Shown here piece by piece: positions 7,446-13,676 of a DNA stretch of 13,676 bases. The position numbers were made by a program, and so were the translations under genes. A model generated the notes under the pieces. It ran no database searches and was not told where the DNA came from. It saw only the letters and a list, made by a program, of their open reading frames with translations. Source of the stretch: Corallococcus sp. (lineage in GTDB: Bacteria; Bacillota; Clostridia; Christensenellales; CAG-314). Location: positions 1 through 13,676 of the forward strand of contig JAMPHX010000030.1 of the NCBI GenBank assembly GCA_023663205.1. Reading direction: 5' to 3'. Numbering within the stretch: position 1 is the first letter of the stretch; every line of letters begins with the position of its first letter.

Positions 7446-8450
7446 ATGAGTAATTTGTTGGCATTTGCGCCTGCACTCGACCCCATTTGGATTGTGTTGA
7501 TTGTTGTGGCGGTATTGCTTTTAATCTTGCTTATTTTCTTGCCGATAGGCACATGGTTTATCGCGTTGGTAAGCAAGGCGCACGTAAGTATGGGACGCCT
7601 AATCGGTATGAAAATGCGTCGTATACGCTACAAAATGCTTGTCGATGCTTATATAAGGGCAAAGAAAGCAGGTTTGGATATAGAAATAACCGAACTGGAA
7701 TCGCACATTATGGCAGGCGGTAATGTTTCAAATGTGGTAAACGCGCTTATTTCGGCGCACAGCGCAAATATCGAGTTGTCGCTGCAATCGGCAAAGGCAA
7801 TAGACCTTGCGGGACGCGACGTGCTCAATGCGGTAAAAGTATCGGTTAATCCCAAAGTAATAGAAACGCCTGTAATATCGGCTATTGCCCGCAACGGCAT
7901 CGAACTTAGGGTCAAAGCGCGGGTAACGGTTCGCGCAAACATCGCAAGGCTAATCGGCGGCGCGGGAGAAGAAACGATAATCGCCCGTGTCGGTGAAGGT
8001 ATCGTAACTACGGTAGGTTCTTCCGAAACGCACAAAGAAGTTTTGGAAAACCCCGACCTCATCAGTAAAACCGTTTTGAAAAAAGGTCTTGACGCAGGTA
8101 CGGCTTACGAAATTTTGTCAATAGATATAGCAGACGTTGACGTCGGCAGAAACATCGGCGCGCAACTGCAAATGGACCAAGCCGAAGCCGACAAACGTAT
8201 TGCTCAGGCAAATGCGGAAGAACGCCGCGCAATGGCTGTTGCAACCGAACAGGAAATGAAAGCGCACACTCAGGAAATGCGCGCAAAGGTTGTGGAAGCG
8301 GAAGCGGAAGTTCCCCGTGCAATGGCGGAGGCTTTCAGAAACGGCAGACTCGGCATAATGGACTACTACAATATGCAAAACATTCAAGCGGATACCTCTA
8401 TGCGTAACGCCATTTCGGGCGGAAACAACGGTGAAAAACCCAAGAAGTAA
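7446..8450 (+). CDS. floA: Flotillin-like protein FloA
   Basis: Scaffold of functional membrane microdomains, anchored in the cytoplasmic membrane. The 334-aa length matches FloA of Bacillus (about 330). Seen: an N-terminal membrane hairpin or helix (about 14-42), the SPFH/PHB domain (about 45-230; VSMGRLIGMKMRRI, GLDIEITELESH, VKARVTVRANIARLIGGAGEETI, SKTVLKKGLDAGTAYEI), an Ala/Glu-rich coiled coil (about 236-298, with EAEAEVPRAMAEAF), and the family tail GRLGIMDYYNMQNIQADTSMR (assembled from 299-320). AAGGAG (7430-7435) lies 10 nt before the ATG. It follows the nfeD-like gene by 50 nt and is followed after 20 nt by a small membrane-anchored protein gene, an arrangement like the three-gene yqeZ-yqfA-yqfB locus of Bacillus. 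Confidence 0.96.
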   Translation: MSNLLAFAPALDPIWIVLIVVAVLLLILLIFLPIGTWFIALVSKAHVSMGRLIGMKMRRIRYKMLVDAYIRAKKAGLDIEITELESHIMAGGNVSNVVNALISAHSANIELSLQSAKAIDLAGRDVLNAVKVSVNPKVIETPVISAIARNGIELRVKARVTVRANIARLIGGAGEETIIARVGEGIVTTVGSSETHKEVLENPDLISKTVLKKGLDAGTAYEILSIDIADVDVGRNIGAQLQMDQAEADKRIAQANAEERRAMAVATEQEMKAHTQEMRAKVVEAEAEVPRAMAEAFRNGRLGIMDYYNMQNIQADTSMRNAISGGNNGEKPKK

Positions 8451-8470
8451 CCGCACAAAGGAGAGTTAAA

Positions 8471-8917
8471 ATGCCTGCATTGATTATAGGCGTCATTGTG
8501 TTTATCGTTATTATCGTAATATTTACCGCAGTGGCAAGGGCAAAGGCAACCGTTTCCAAAAGCAGTGGCGAAAGTCATAGTCAAAAGGATGTTTTTGAGG
8601 CGTACAAATCCAAGCGTAATGCCGAAAGAAGTAAAAATTCCGTTTCGGACGTACGGCGCGGTATAACGGTAGAGGGCGACGGACATTCGCACACTTCCGA
8701 CGAGGTGGAGCATTACGACAAAATAATAGGCAGTTTGGGAGATGTTTCGGATGAGGGTTGCTCGGAACTTGACGGATTGAGATTGATTGTTCACGACGAA
8801 GCATACTCCTCGGACGACCAAACGCCCTACGACCTGTCAAAGGTCGGACAAACGATAATTCTCGGTGAAATATTCGGCACGCCGAGAGGAAAGCAAAACT
8901 ACAAATACAAAAGATAA
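8471..8917 (+). CDS. Small membrane-anchored protein of unknown function, last gene of the floA operon
   Basis: The product is not recognised. The 148 residues start with one very hydrophobic helix (3-22, rich in Ile and Val) followed by a positively charged stretch, predicting a single anchor with the rest in the cytoplasm. The middle (30-90) is polar and probably disordered, with Lys/Arg and Ser, and a His pair in GDGHSHTSDEVEHYDKI. The C-terminal 25 residues look ordered: YDLSKVGQTIILGEIFGTPRGK, whose ILxEI(F/L)GxPR pattern recalls a tail seen in other uncharacterised Bacillota membrane proteins (from memory). AAAGGAG (8457-8463) lies 7 nt before the ATG. It is co-transcribed with floA, 20 nt upstream, and closed by a terminator. 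A role as a microdomain client or adaptor is inferred only from position. Confidence 0.8.
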   Translation: MPALIIGVIVFIVIIVIFTAVARAKATVSKSSGESHSQKDVFEAYKSKRNAERSKNSVSDVRRGITVEGDGHSHTSDEVEHYDKIIGSLGDVSDEGCSELDGLRLIVHDEAYSSDDQTPYDLSKVGQTIILGEIFGTPRGKQNYKYKR

Positions 8918-8920
8918 TTG

Positions 8921-8950
8921 AAAAGAGCGTTGTCAAACGCTCTTTTTTTT
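8921..8950 (+). terminator. Rho-independent terminator of the hpf-floA operon
   Basis: An 11-bp perfect stem (8921-8931 with 8936-8946), loop GTCA, runs into eight T (8943-8950). It starts 3 nt after the stop codon of the 148-aa gene. Confidence 0.95.
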
Positions 8951-8972
8951 ACCGTCCGATTGTCGGTACGGT
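8951..8972 (+). repeat. Second hairpin directly after the terminator
   Basis: ACCGTCCGA (8951-8959), loop TTG, TCGG-T-ACGGT (8963-8972): nine pairs with one bulged T. It follows the terminator T run with no gap and touches the putative operator at 8973. It has no T run of its own. It may be part of the regulatory region of the next gene. Confidence 0.4.
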
Positions 8973-8986
8973 TGTAAACGCTTGCA
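8973..8986 (+). promoter_or_regulatory. Putative cre (CcpA/LacI-family) operator
   Basis: TGTAAACGCTTGCA matches the Bacillota catabolite-responsive element consensus TGWAARCGYTWNCW at all 14 positions. It overlaps the -35 box of the next promoter by five bases, a position expected to repress. A local LacI-family regulator could use the same sequence. The match is seen; binding is inferred. Confidence 0.6.
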
Positions 8987-9010
8987 AAAAATCTTGGTTT
9001 GTTTTAAAAT
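8982..9010 (+). promoter_or_regulatory. Promoter of the DUF3737-hydrogenase unit
   Basis: TTGCAA (8982-8987), 17 nt, TAAAAT (9005-9010). The -35 box matches four of six and the -10 five of six, so activity is probably moderate. The predicted leader to the ATG at 9076 is about 58 nt. Confidence 0.6.
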
Positions 9011-9075
9011 GATTTTAGCATAAGGTATCGGCAGCATATTCGGCTTTCGGTATTTGTATGTTCGGGAGAATCGGT

Positions 9076-9924
9076 ATGAATCTGAAAAAAATCGAAGGTC
9101 AAAAGTTCAGCGACGAACGCGCACTGTACGGAATACGCAATACATTTGTAATAAATTGCAATTTTGCCGGTGAAGCGGACGGTGAATCCGCGCTTAAAGA
9201 ATGTAATAACATTGCGGTGCAAGGTTGCTTTTTCGATTTGCGCTATCCGTTGTGGCATGCAAACGGACTCAAATTGGACGATTGTCAACTGTCCCCCCAT
9301 TGCAGGGCGGCTCTGTGGTATGCAAACGATGTCGATGTGCGCAATTGCAAGATGCGCGGAATAAAGGCATTTCGCGAATGTAAAAACATCAGAATCGTCA
9401 ACAGCGAAGTTGACTCGCCCGAATTCGGTTGGAGATGCAACGGCGTAATTTCATACGGCAGTTCCGTCAAATCGGAATATGCCTTTTTCGAGAGTAAAAA
9501 CATCAAAATAGACAATATGGAATTGGCGGGCAAATACTCCTTTCAGTACACCGAAAATCTTACCGTTTCAAATTCGGTGCTCGATACCAAGGACGCATTT
9601 TGGCATTCCAAAAATGTAACCGTAACCGACAGTTACCTTACGGGCGAGTATTTGGGTTGGTATTCCGATAACGTAACGCTTGTTCGCTGTCACATAAAGG
9701 GCACACAGCCTTTGTGTTACTGCAAACGCCTGACGCTTGTGGATTGCACAATGGAAAACACCGATTTGTGTTTTGAAAACAGCGACGTCAATGCCTCTGT
9801 AATAGGAAGCATCGATAGCGTCAAAAATATTCGCAGCGGCAAAGTAGTTGCCGACGCAGTAGGCGAAACGATAGTAACAAACGATAGCCCTTATCCAGTA
9901 GGCGGCAAGGTTGTAATTAGATAG
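9076..9924 (+). CDS. DUF3737 family right-handed beta-helix protein
   Basis: The 282-aa cytosolic protein belongs to the uncharacterised DUF3737 family. The opening (MNLKKIEGQKFSDERALYG) matches the family start as remembered. From residue about 39 to 245 the chain is built of roughly eleven imperfect repeats of 18-21 residues. Each begins with an aromatic pair and carries a KNxxVxxS-like turn: LWHANGLKLDDC, LWYANDVDVRNC, FRECKNIRIVNS, FFESKNIKIDNM, FWHSKNVTVTDS, then WYSDNVTLVRC. This is the signature of a right-handed parallel beta-helix with stacked Trp/Phe, Cys and Asn ladders. Enzymatic activity is unknown; no signal peptide is seen. ATG 9076 is chosen over 9058 because GGGAG (9064-9068) lies 7 nt upstream. 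The hydrogenase gene begins 7 nt after its stop, so the two are co-transcribed and probably translationally coupled. Confidence 0.88.
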   Translation: MNLKKIEGQKFSDERALYGIRNTFVINCNFAGEADGESALKECNNIAVQGCFFDLRYPLWHANGLKLDDCQLSPHCRAALWYANDVDVRNCKMRGIKAFRECKNIRIVNSEVDSPEFGWRCNGVISYGSSVKSEYAFFESKNIKIDNMELAGKYSFQYTENLTVSNSVLDTKDAFWHSKNVTVTDSYLTGEYLGWYSDNVTLVRCHIKGTQPLCYCKRLTLVDCTMENTDLCFENSDVNASVIGSIDSVKNIRSGKVVADAVGETIVTNDSPYPVGGKVVIR

Positions 9925-9931
9925 TAAGTTT

Positions 9932-11383
9932 ATGGATAGAATATTCGATACTCATGTACAAGGGATAAAGTACAAAGCAATACGCGAGATGATACGCGCA
10001 TATGATGAAGGACGGCTGGCAAATGCGTATATCGATATACCAAAGCGTGCCATCGCAGGTCCTAAGGCAACGCTCAGATGCTGCATATACAAGGAACGCG
10101 CAATTTTTCAGGAAAGACTGCGCATAATCGACGATGGTATACCCGACAGTGCCAAGTCCGTAGTGGAAGTTTTGGATATTGCTTGCGACGAATGTCCTGC
10201 CGACGGCATACTTGTAACTCAGGCGTGTAGAGGCTGTTTGTCGCACAAATGCAAGGAAGTGTGTCCCAAAGACGCCATCAGCATTGTAGATAAGCACAGC
10301 GTAATAGATAAAGATAAGTGTATAGAATGCGGCAAATGCGTTTCTGCGTGTCCGTACGGAGCAATTATCAAGCAACAACGCCCGTGTGTGGCAGGTTGCA
10401 AGGTTGACGCCATCAGCATCGACCCCGAAACAAAAAAGGCGGTTGTCAACGGAAACAAATGCGTATCTTGCGGAGCGTGCGTACGTCAGTGTCCGTTTGG
10501 CGCAATTCAAGACAAATCGCTTATTATGGAAACACTCGATTTGTTGAAGAATAGCAACGGCGGCCGCAATTACAAAGTGTACGCAATAGTCGCGCCTTCC
10601 ATAGTAAGTCAGTTTAAGTACGCCAAGGTGGAGCAGATTGTTTCGGGAATAATCAAGTTGGGATTTGCGGACGTGGTGGAAGCGGCGTTCGGAGCAGACG
10701 TCTGTTTGCGTCACGAGGCGGAAGAATGGAAACAAAAGGGAATGCTGACAACAAGTTGCTGTCCCGCGTTCGTAACTTATTTGGAAAAGAATTTTCCGCA
10801 ACTAAGGCAGTATGTCAGCAGCAGTTTGAGCCCTATGGCGGAAACGGCGCGCGCTCTCAAAAAGGGCGACCCTTCTGCCAAATGCGTCTTTGTAGGACCT
10901 TGCGCGGCAAAGAAAATGGAAACGCGCTCGGAAAAGTTGCAAGGCATTGTGGATTCGGCAATATCGTTTGAAGAATTGCAAGCGTTTTTCGACGCTCGCG
11001 AAATAGATATTTCGTCGCTTGAAGAAACTCGGCTTGACGACGCGTCCTATTACGGACGGATATTCGCAAGGTCGGGAGGAATAACCGCAGGCATTACGGA
11101 CGTTGCTGCGGCAAACGGAATAGACGGGCTGAAACCCGTCGCCATGAACGGACTTGCCGAGTGCAAAATAAATTTGCTTAAACTCAAAGCAAACAAAAGT
11201 TTAAACAACTTTTTTGAGGGTATGGCGTGCGACGGCGGATGTATAAACGGACCTCTTTGTCTGCACCAAGGGTTTGGCAATGCCGCCTCGGTAGATGCGT
11301 ACGGCAAACAGGCAAGCCGAACTACCGTAGACGAAAGCGTCAGACAGTACAACGCAGGCAAATTGGATAAACATAATGTTTGA
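9932..11383 (+). CDS. Monomeric [FeFe]-hydrogenase, group B-like
   Basis: Catalyses reversible 2H+ + 2e- to H2 at an H-cluster, normally exchanging electrons with ferredoxin. The 483-aa protein has an N-terminal region with Cys85, Cys88 and a CxxCx4Cx3C set (99-111), then two ferredoxin-type clusters (130-140 and 177-187, each CxxCxxCxxxCP) separated by a CxxxC pair (152, 156). The H-cluster domain follows: L1 TSCCPAF (274-280), L2 GPCAAKKME (322-330), L3 MACDGGCINGP (431-441). The four cluster ligands (Cys277, 324, 433, 437) and the proton-relay Cys276 are all present. L2 has GPC, not MPC, and L3 ends in NGP, not GGG, unlike group A and in line with group B enzymes, whose function is poorly known. 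No Shine-Dalgarno precedes the ATG, so coupling to the DUF3737 gene is likely. The HydE, HydF and HydG maturases are not in the window. Confidence 0.93.
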   Translation: MDRIFDTHVQGIKYKAIREMIRAYDEGRLANAYIDIPKRAIAGPKATLRCCIYKERAIFQERLRIIDDGIPDSAKSVVEVLDIACDECPADGILVTQACRGCLSHKCKEVCPKDAISIVDKHSVIDKDKCIECGKCVSACPYGAIIKQQRPCVAGCKVDAISIDPETKKAVVNGNKCVSCGACVRQCPFGAIQDKSLIMETLDLLKNSNGGRNYKVYAIVAPSIVSQFKYAKVEQIVSGIIKLGFADVVEAAFGADVCLRHEAEEWKQKGMLTTSCCPAFVTYLEKNFPQLRQYVSSSLSPMAETARALKKGDPSAKCVFVGPCAAKKMETRSEKLQGIVDSAISFEELQAFFDAREIDISSLEETRLDDASYYGRIFARSGGITAGITDVAAANGIDGLKPVAMNGLAECKINLLKLKANKSLNNFFEGMACDGGCINGPLCLHQGFGNAASVDAYGKQASRTTVDESVRQYNAGKLDKHNV

Positions 11384-11432
11384 CGTTTTTATTTGTTGTT
11401 TAGCAAATGGCTGTATTAAAACCATACAAAAT

Positions 11433-11456
11433 TTCGCAGACACATTTGCCTGCGAA
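11433..11456 (+). repeat. Inverted repeat between hydrogenase and tRNA genes
   Basis: TTCGCAG (11433-11439) and CTGCGAA (11450-11456) form a 7-bp stem with a 10-nt loop, 6 nt before the tRNA. There is no T run. It may take part in ending the hydrogenase message or in tRNA 5' processing. No clear tRNA promoter was found in this 79-bp gap. Confidence 0.35.
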
Positions 11457-11462
11457 CAATAT

Positions 11463-11539
11463 GTACCCGTAGTGTAATTGGATAACATTACGGTCTCCGA
11501 CGCCGTCGAGTTCGGGTTCGAGCCCCGACGGGTACACCA
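11463..11539 (+). tRNA. tRNA-Arg (anticodon CCG)
   Basis: The cloverleaf folds fully by eye: acceptor GTACCCG/CGGGTAC, D stem GTGT/ACAT with loop containing GG, anticodon stem ACGGT/GCCGT, anticodon loop CTCCGAC with CCG at 11497-11499, five-base variable loop, T stem TCGGG/CCCGA with loop TTCGAGC, discriminator A and encoded CCA (11537-11539). It reads the Arg codon CGG. Confidence 0.97.
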
Positions 11540-11542
11540 AAC

Positions 11543-11579
11543 AAAATCGACAAATTACCAAACGGAATTTGTCGATTTT
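11543..11579 (+). terminator. Terminator after tRNA-Arg
   Basis: A 14-bp perfect stem (11543-11556 with 11566-11579) has a 9-nt loop. The arms begin with AAAA and end with TTTT, followed by ACTTTT. The symmetric A/T flanks would let it act in both directions. It starts 3 nt after the CCA end. Confidence 0.8.
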
Positions 11580-11650
11580 ACTTTTGCTGTTCACTTTTTG
11601 CTTTTCTTCGAAATTTGTTGATTTGCAGCAGTAAGCAATATTGAAAAGCG

Positions 11651-11705
11651 CGGCAAAATTTTGTTTGATAAAGACGCAACGGTACATTCCGTTTTAATTT
11701 TGCCG
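11651..11705 (+). repeat. Nested inverted repeats between tRNA-Arg and the GH2 gene
   Basis: CGGCAAAATT (11651-11660) pairs perfectly with AATTTTGCCG (11696-11705). Inside, AACGG (11678-11682) pairs with CCGTT (11689-11693) around a 6-nt loop. The element ends 21 bp before the -35 box of the GH2 promoter. It could be a structured RNA, part of a processed tail or an operator. It is not a canonical terminator. Confidence 0.4.
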
Positions 11706-11726
11706 ATTCTATTTTGTCGGCGGGTA

Positions 11727-11755
11727 TTGAATTTATTTGCCTCGTGTGTTAAAAT
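11727..11755 (+). promoter_or_regulatory. Promoter of the GH2 gene
   Basis: TTGAAT (11727-11732), 17 nt, TAAAAT (11750-11755), with an extended -10 TG (11747-11748). The predicted leader is about 55 nt. Confidence 0.7.
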
Positions 11756-11783
11756 TTATACAAATATATCGATTGAGTATTTG

Positions 11784-11797
11784 CCGCCGTAAGGCGG
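11784..11797 (+). other. GNRA-capped hairpin in the GH2 5' leader
   Basis: CCGCC-GTAA-GGCGG forms a five-pair all-GC stem with a GUAA tetraloop in RNA, 10 nt before the GGAG ribosome binding site (11808-11811). It may stabilise the message or bind a regulator. It is too short to be classed as a known riboswitch. Confidence 0.45.
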
Positions 11798-11817
11798 GAA
11801 ATTTTACGGAGAAGATT

Positions 11818-13676
11818 ATGACATTACCACTAAACGACGGTTGGCAATTTTTCAATACTTGGCAGGATTCCGTTGCTTCGGGAAGTTGCCAAGACGGCAC
11901 GGCGGTGCGTTTGCCGCATTGCAACGTGCAAACTCCCCACAACTGTTTTCCCGAAACGGTTTACGAATTTGTCAGCGGTTATTCCAAAACAATTTCTCTC
12001 GACAAATTTGACGACGCAACGTATCTTATTACTTTTGAGGGTGTTGCGCATTATTCGCAAGTGTATTTCAACGGGCAACTTTGCGCAAGTCACGGTTGCG
12101 GCTATACGGCATTTACCGTAGACGTAACGCAGTATGTCAGGCAGGGCGACAATCTGCTTGCAGTCAAGGTTGATAGCAGAGAGTCGCTCGATATTCCGCC
12201 GTTTGGTAACACAATAGATTATCTTACCTACGGCGGTATTTACCGCGAAGTTACGCTTTGCGTCAAACGCGGAGTGTATGTTGCGGACGTTTTTGTCAAG
12301 GCAACTTTGCAAAACGCTTCTGCGGCAATAACTTTCGGAAATTTTGTCCAAGATACGCAATACACCGTTGCGGTAAAAGACGGCAAGGAGGTTTTGCATT
12401 CTCAAACGCTTACCGCGCGCGAAAAAACCGTCGAAGTTGCATTTGACGCACAGACGCTTACGCCGTGGGATATCGACAATCCCAAACTTTACACCTTTGA
12501 AGTTACGACGGACAGCGATGTTTTCGTCACCCGTTTCGGCGTGCGTACGGCGGTGTTTACCAAGCACGGGTTTTATCTCAACGGCAAACGCGTCAAGATA
12601 GTGGGGCTCAACCGACATCAGTCTTTCCCGTATGTGGGGTACGCTATGCCACAAAGTATGCAGCGTCACGATGCGGAAATTCTCAAAAACGAACTGTGCG
12701 TCAATGCCGTCAGAACCTCGCATTATCCTCAGTCGCGGCACTTCTTGGATGCGTGCGACGAGTTGGGACTGTTTGTATTTACCGAAATTGCGGGTTGGCA
12801 GCACATAGGCGGCGAGCAGTCGCGCAAACAAGCGCTTGCAAACGTGCAAGATATGGTTTTGCAAAACCGCAATCACCCGTCGGTAGTGCTGTGGGGCGTA
12901 CGGATAAACGAATCGCTCGATTGTGATGAATTGTATATGCAAACAAACAAACTTGCGCATACGCTTGACCCGACACGCCAAACGGGCGGCGTAAGGTATT
13001 TGCGCCATTCGCATTTGCTGGAAGACGTGTACACGTACAACGACTTTAACCGTGACGGCGCGTCTGCTCGCAAAAACGTCTGCGGAAAAAACGCGCCCTA
13101 TTTGGTAACAGAGTACAACGGACATATGTTTCCTACCAAAACATTCGACAGCGAAGAACACAGGCTTCAACATATGCTCAAATACGCGCGTATGCTCGAC
13201 GGTGTTTTTGCCGACGAAGATGTTTGCGGCGCGTTCGGATGGTGTATGTTCGATTACAACACGCACGCCGATTTCGGTAGCGGCGACCGCATATGTTACC
13301 ACGGCGTAACCGATATGTTCAGAAATCCCAAATATGCCGCAGGAGTATTTTCCTCGCAGGGCAAGTCGGATTTTTTGTCGCTTTGTTTTGTTACCGACAA
13401 GGGCGACTACGCGGAGAGCGTATCGCCCGATATGTACTGCCTGACTAACGCAGACGAAATCAAGTTGTATTCCAACGGCAAATTCGTCAAAAGTTTTACG
13501 CACAAAAATTCACCCTTCAAACATCTGCCAAACGCGCCCATACTGATAGATGACGTAATAGGCAATCGCTTGACCGAGGAGGAAGGCATATCGCCGTGCA
13601 TTGCGCAGAAGATTAAGCGCATTTTTGCCGAAATTAAGAAAAGCGGCGAACACGGCGTTTCGTTCAAAACCAAACT
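11818..13676 (+). CDS. Glycoside hydrolase family 2 enzyme (beta-galactosidase/glucuronidase type), 3' end outside window
   Basis: Retaining glycosidase that cleaves a terminal beta-linked sugar; the exact sugar cannot be told from sequence. The first 619 codons are present and the frame runs off the window end. Domains: N-terminal jelly-roll sugar-binding domain (about 1-160, LNDGWQFF start, later PFGNTIDYLTYGGIYREV), immunoglobulin-like domain (about 165-245), and TIM barrel (from about 252, FYLNGKRVKIVGLNRHQSF; RTSHYP at 299-304). Glu365 in GVRINES is the expected acid/base and Glu432 in LVTEYNG the nucleophile. The barrel closes with FGWCMFDYNTHADFGSGDR (473-491), followed by the start of a C-terminal domain. 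No signal peptide, so it is intracellular and acts on imported oligosaccharides. GGAG (11808-11811) lies 6 nt before the ATG. Its own promoter precedes it. Confidence 0.93.
   Translation, partial: MTLPLNDGWQFFNTWQDSVASGSCQDGTAVRLPHCNVQTPHNCFPETVYEFVSGYSKTISLDKFDDATYLITFEGVAHYSQVYFNGQLCASHGCGYTAFTVDVTQYVRQGDNLLAVKVDSRESLDIPPFGNTIDYLTYGGIYREVTLCVKRGVYVADVFVKATLQNASAAITFGNFVQDTQYTVAVKDGKEVLHSQTLTAREKTVEVAFDAQTLTPWDIDNPKLYTFEVTTDSDVFVTRFGVRTAVFTKHGFYLNGKRVKIVGLNRHQSFPYVGYAMPQSMQRHDAEILKNELCVNAVRTSHYPQSRHFLDACDELGLFVFTEIAGWQHIGGEQSRKQALANVQDMVLQNRNHPSVVLWGVRINESLDCDELYMQTNKLAHTLDPTRQTGGVRYLRHSHLLEDVYTYNDFNRDGASARKNVCGKNAPYLVTEYNGHMFPTKTFDSEEHRLQHMLKYARMLDGVFADEDVCGAFGWCMFDYNTHADFGSGDRICYHGVTDMFRNPKYAAGVFSSQGKSDFLSLCFVTDKGDYAESVSPDMYCLTNADEIKLYSNGKFVKSFTHKNSPFKHLPNAPILIDDVIGNRLTEEEGISPCIAQKIKRIFAEIKKSGEHGVSFKTK

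Noticed and set aside
11830..13503. A 557-codon open frame on the minus strand
   Set aside because: It lies opposite the GH2 gene, whose + strand frame has full family motifs, catalytic residues, a promoter and a ribosome binding site. The minus frame has no recognisable domain and a composition typical of an antisense shadow.

Overview
The window is one continuous, co-oriented stretch of bacterial chromosome: nine protein-coding genes and one tRNA, all on the + strand, with short gaps and no mobile elements, CRISPR or rRNA. AGGAGG-type ribosome binding sites, good -35/-10 promoters (several with extended -10 boxes), T-rich hairpin terminators, a long-form ribosome hibernation factor, a FloA-type flotillin, a ClpC-shaped unfoldase and a strictly anaerobic-type [FeFe]-hydrogenase together point to an anaerobic member of the Bacillota, most likely a Clostridia lineage. 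A genus cannot be named from this sequence.

Layout. (1) 3-2636: P2-type Ca2+-transporting ATPase whose upstream region lies outside the window. (2) 2707-5112: Clp/HSP100 unfoldase with its own promoter and a strong terminator. It has ClpC's short middle domain but lacks the ClpP-docking tripeptide. (3) 5362-5937: an isolated 191-aa protein of unknown function behind two overlapping promoters. It is followed by 319 bp with no convincing gene, containing a palindrome and the next promoter. (4) 6199-8950: a four-gene transcription unit running hpf (TTG start) - nfeD-like - floA - small membrane-anchored unknown, closed by a terminator. (5) 8951-11383: a two-gene unit made of a DUF3737 beta-helix protein and a monomeric [FeFe]-hydrogenase with group B-like active-site motifs. 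The promoter carries a perfect match to the catabolite-responsive element consensus over its -35 box. (6) 11463-11579: tRNA-Arg(CCG) with encoded CCA and a terminator. (7) 11651-11817: a structured intergenic stretch and the promoter of (8) a glycoside hydrolase family 2 enzyme, cut off by the window end at codon 620.

Working together. NfeD and FloA are known partners in membrane microdomains. Their placement directly behind hpf would co-express ribosome hibernation and membrane organisation, and the 148-aa protein is a natural candidate third microdomain component. The hydrogenase would dispose of or sense electrons during fermentation, and the putative carbon-catabolite site fits control by sugar supply; the nearby GH2 enzyme would release such sugars. 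The most original points are the DUF3737-hydrogenase pair with its operator, the ClpC-like protein without a ClpP loop, and the unassigned tail gene of the floA operon. No wholly new system is proven by the sequence alone.
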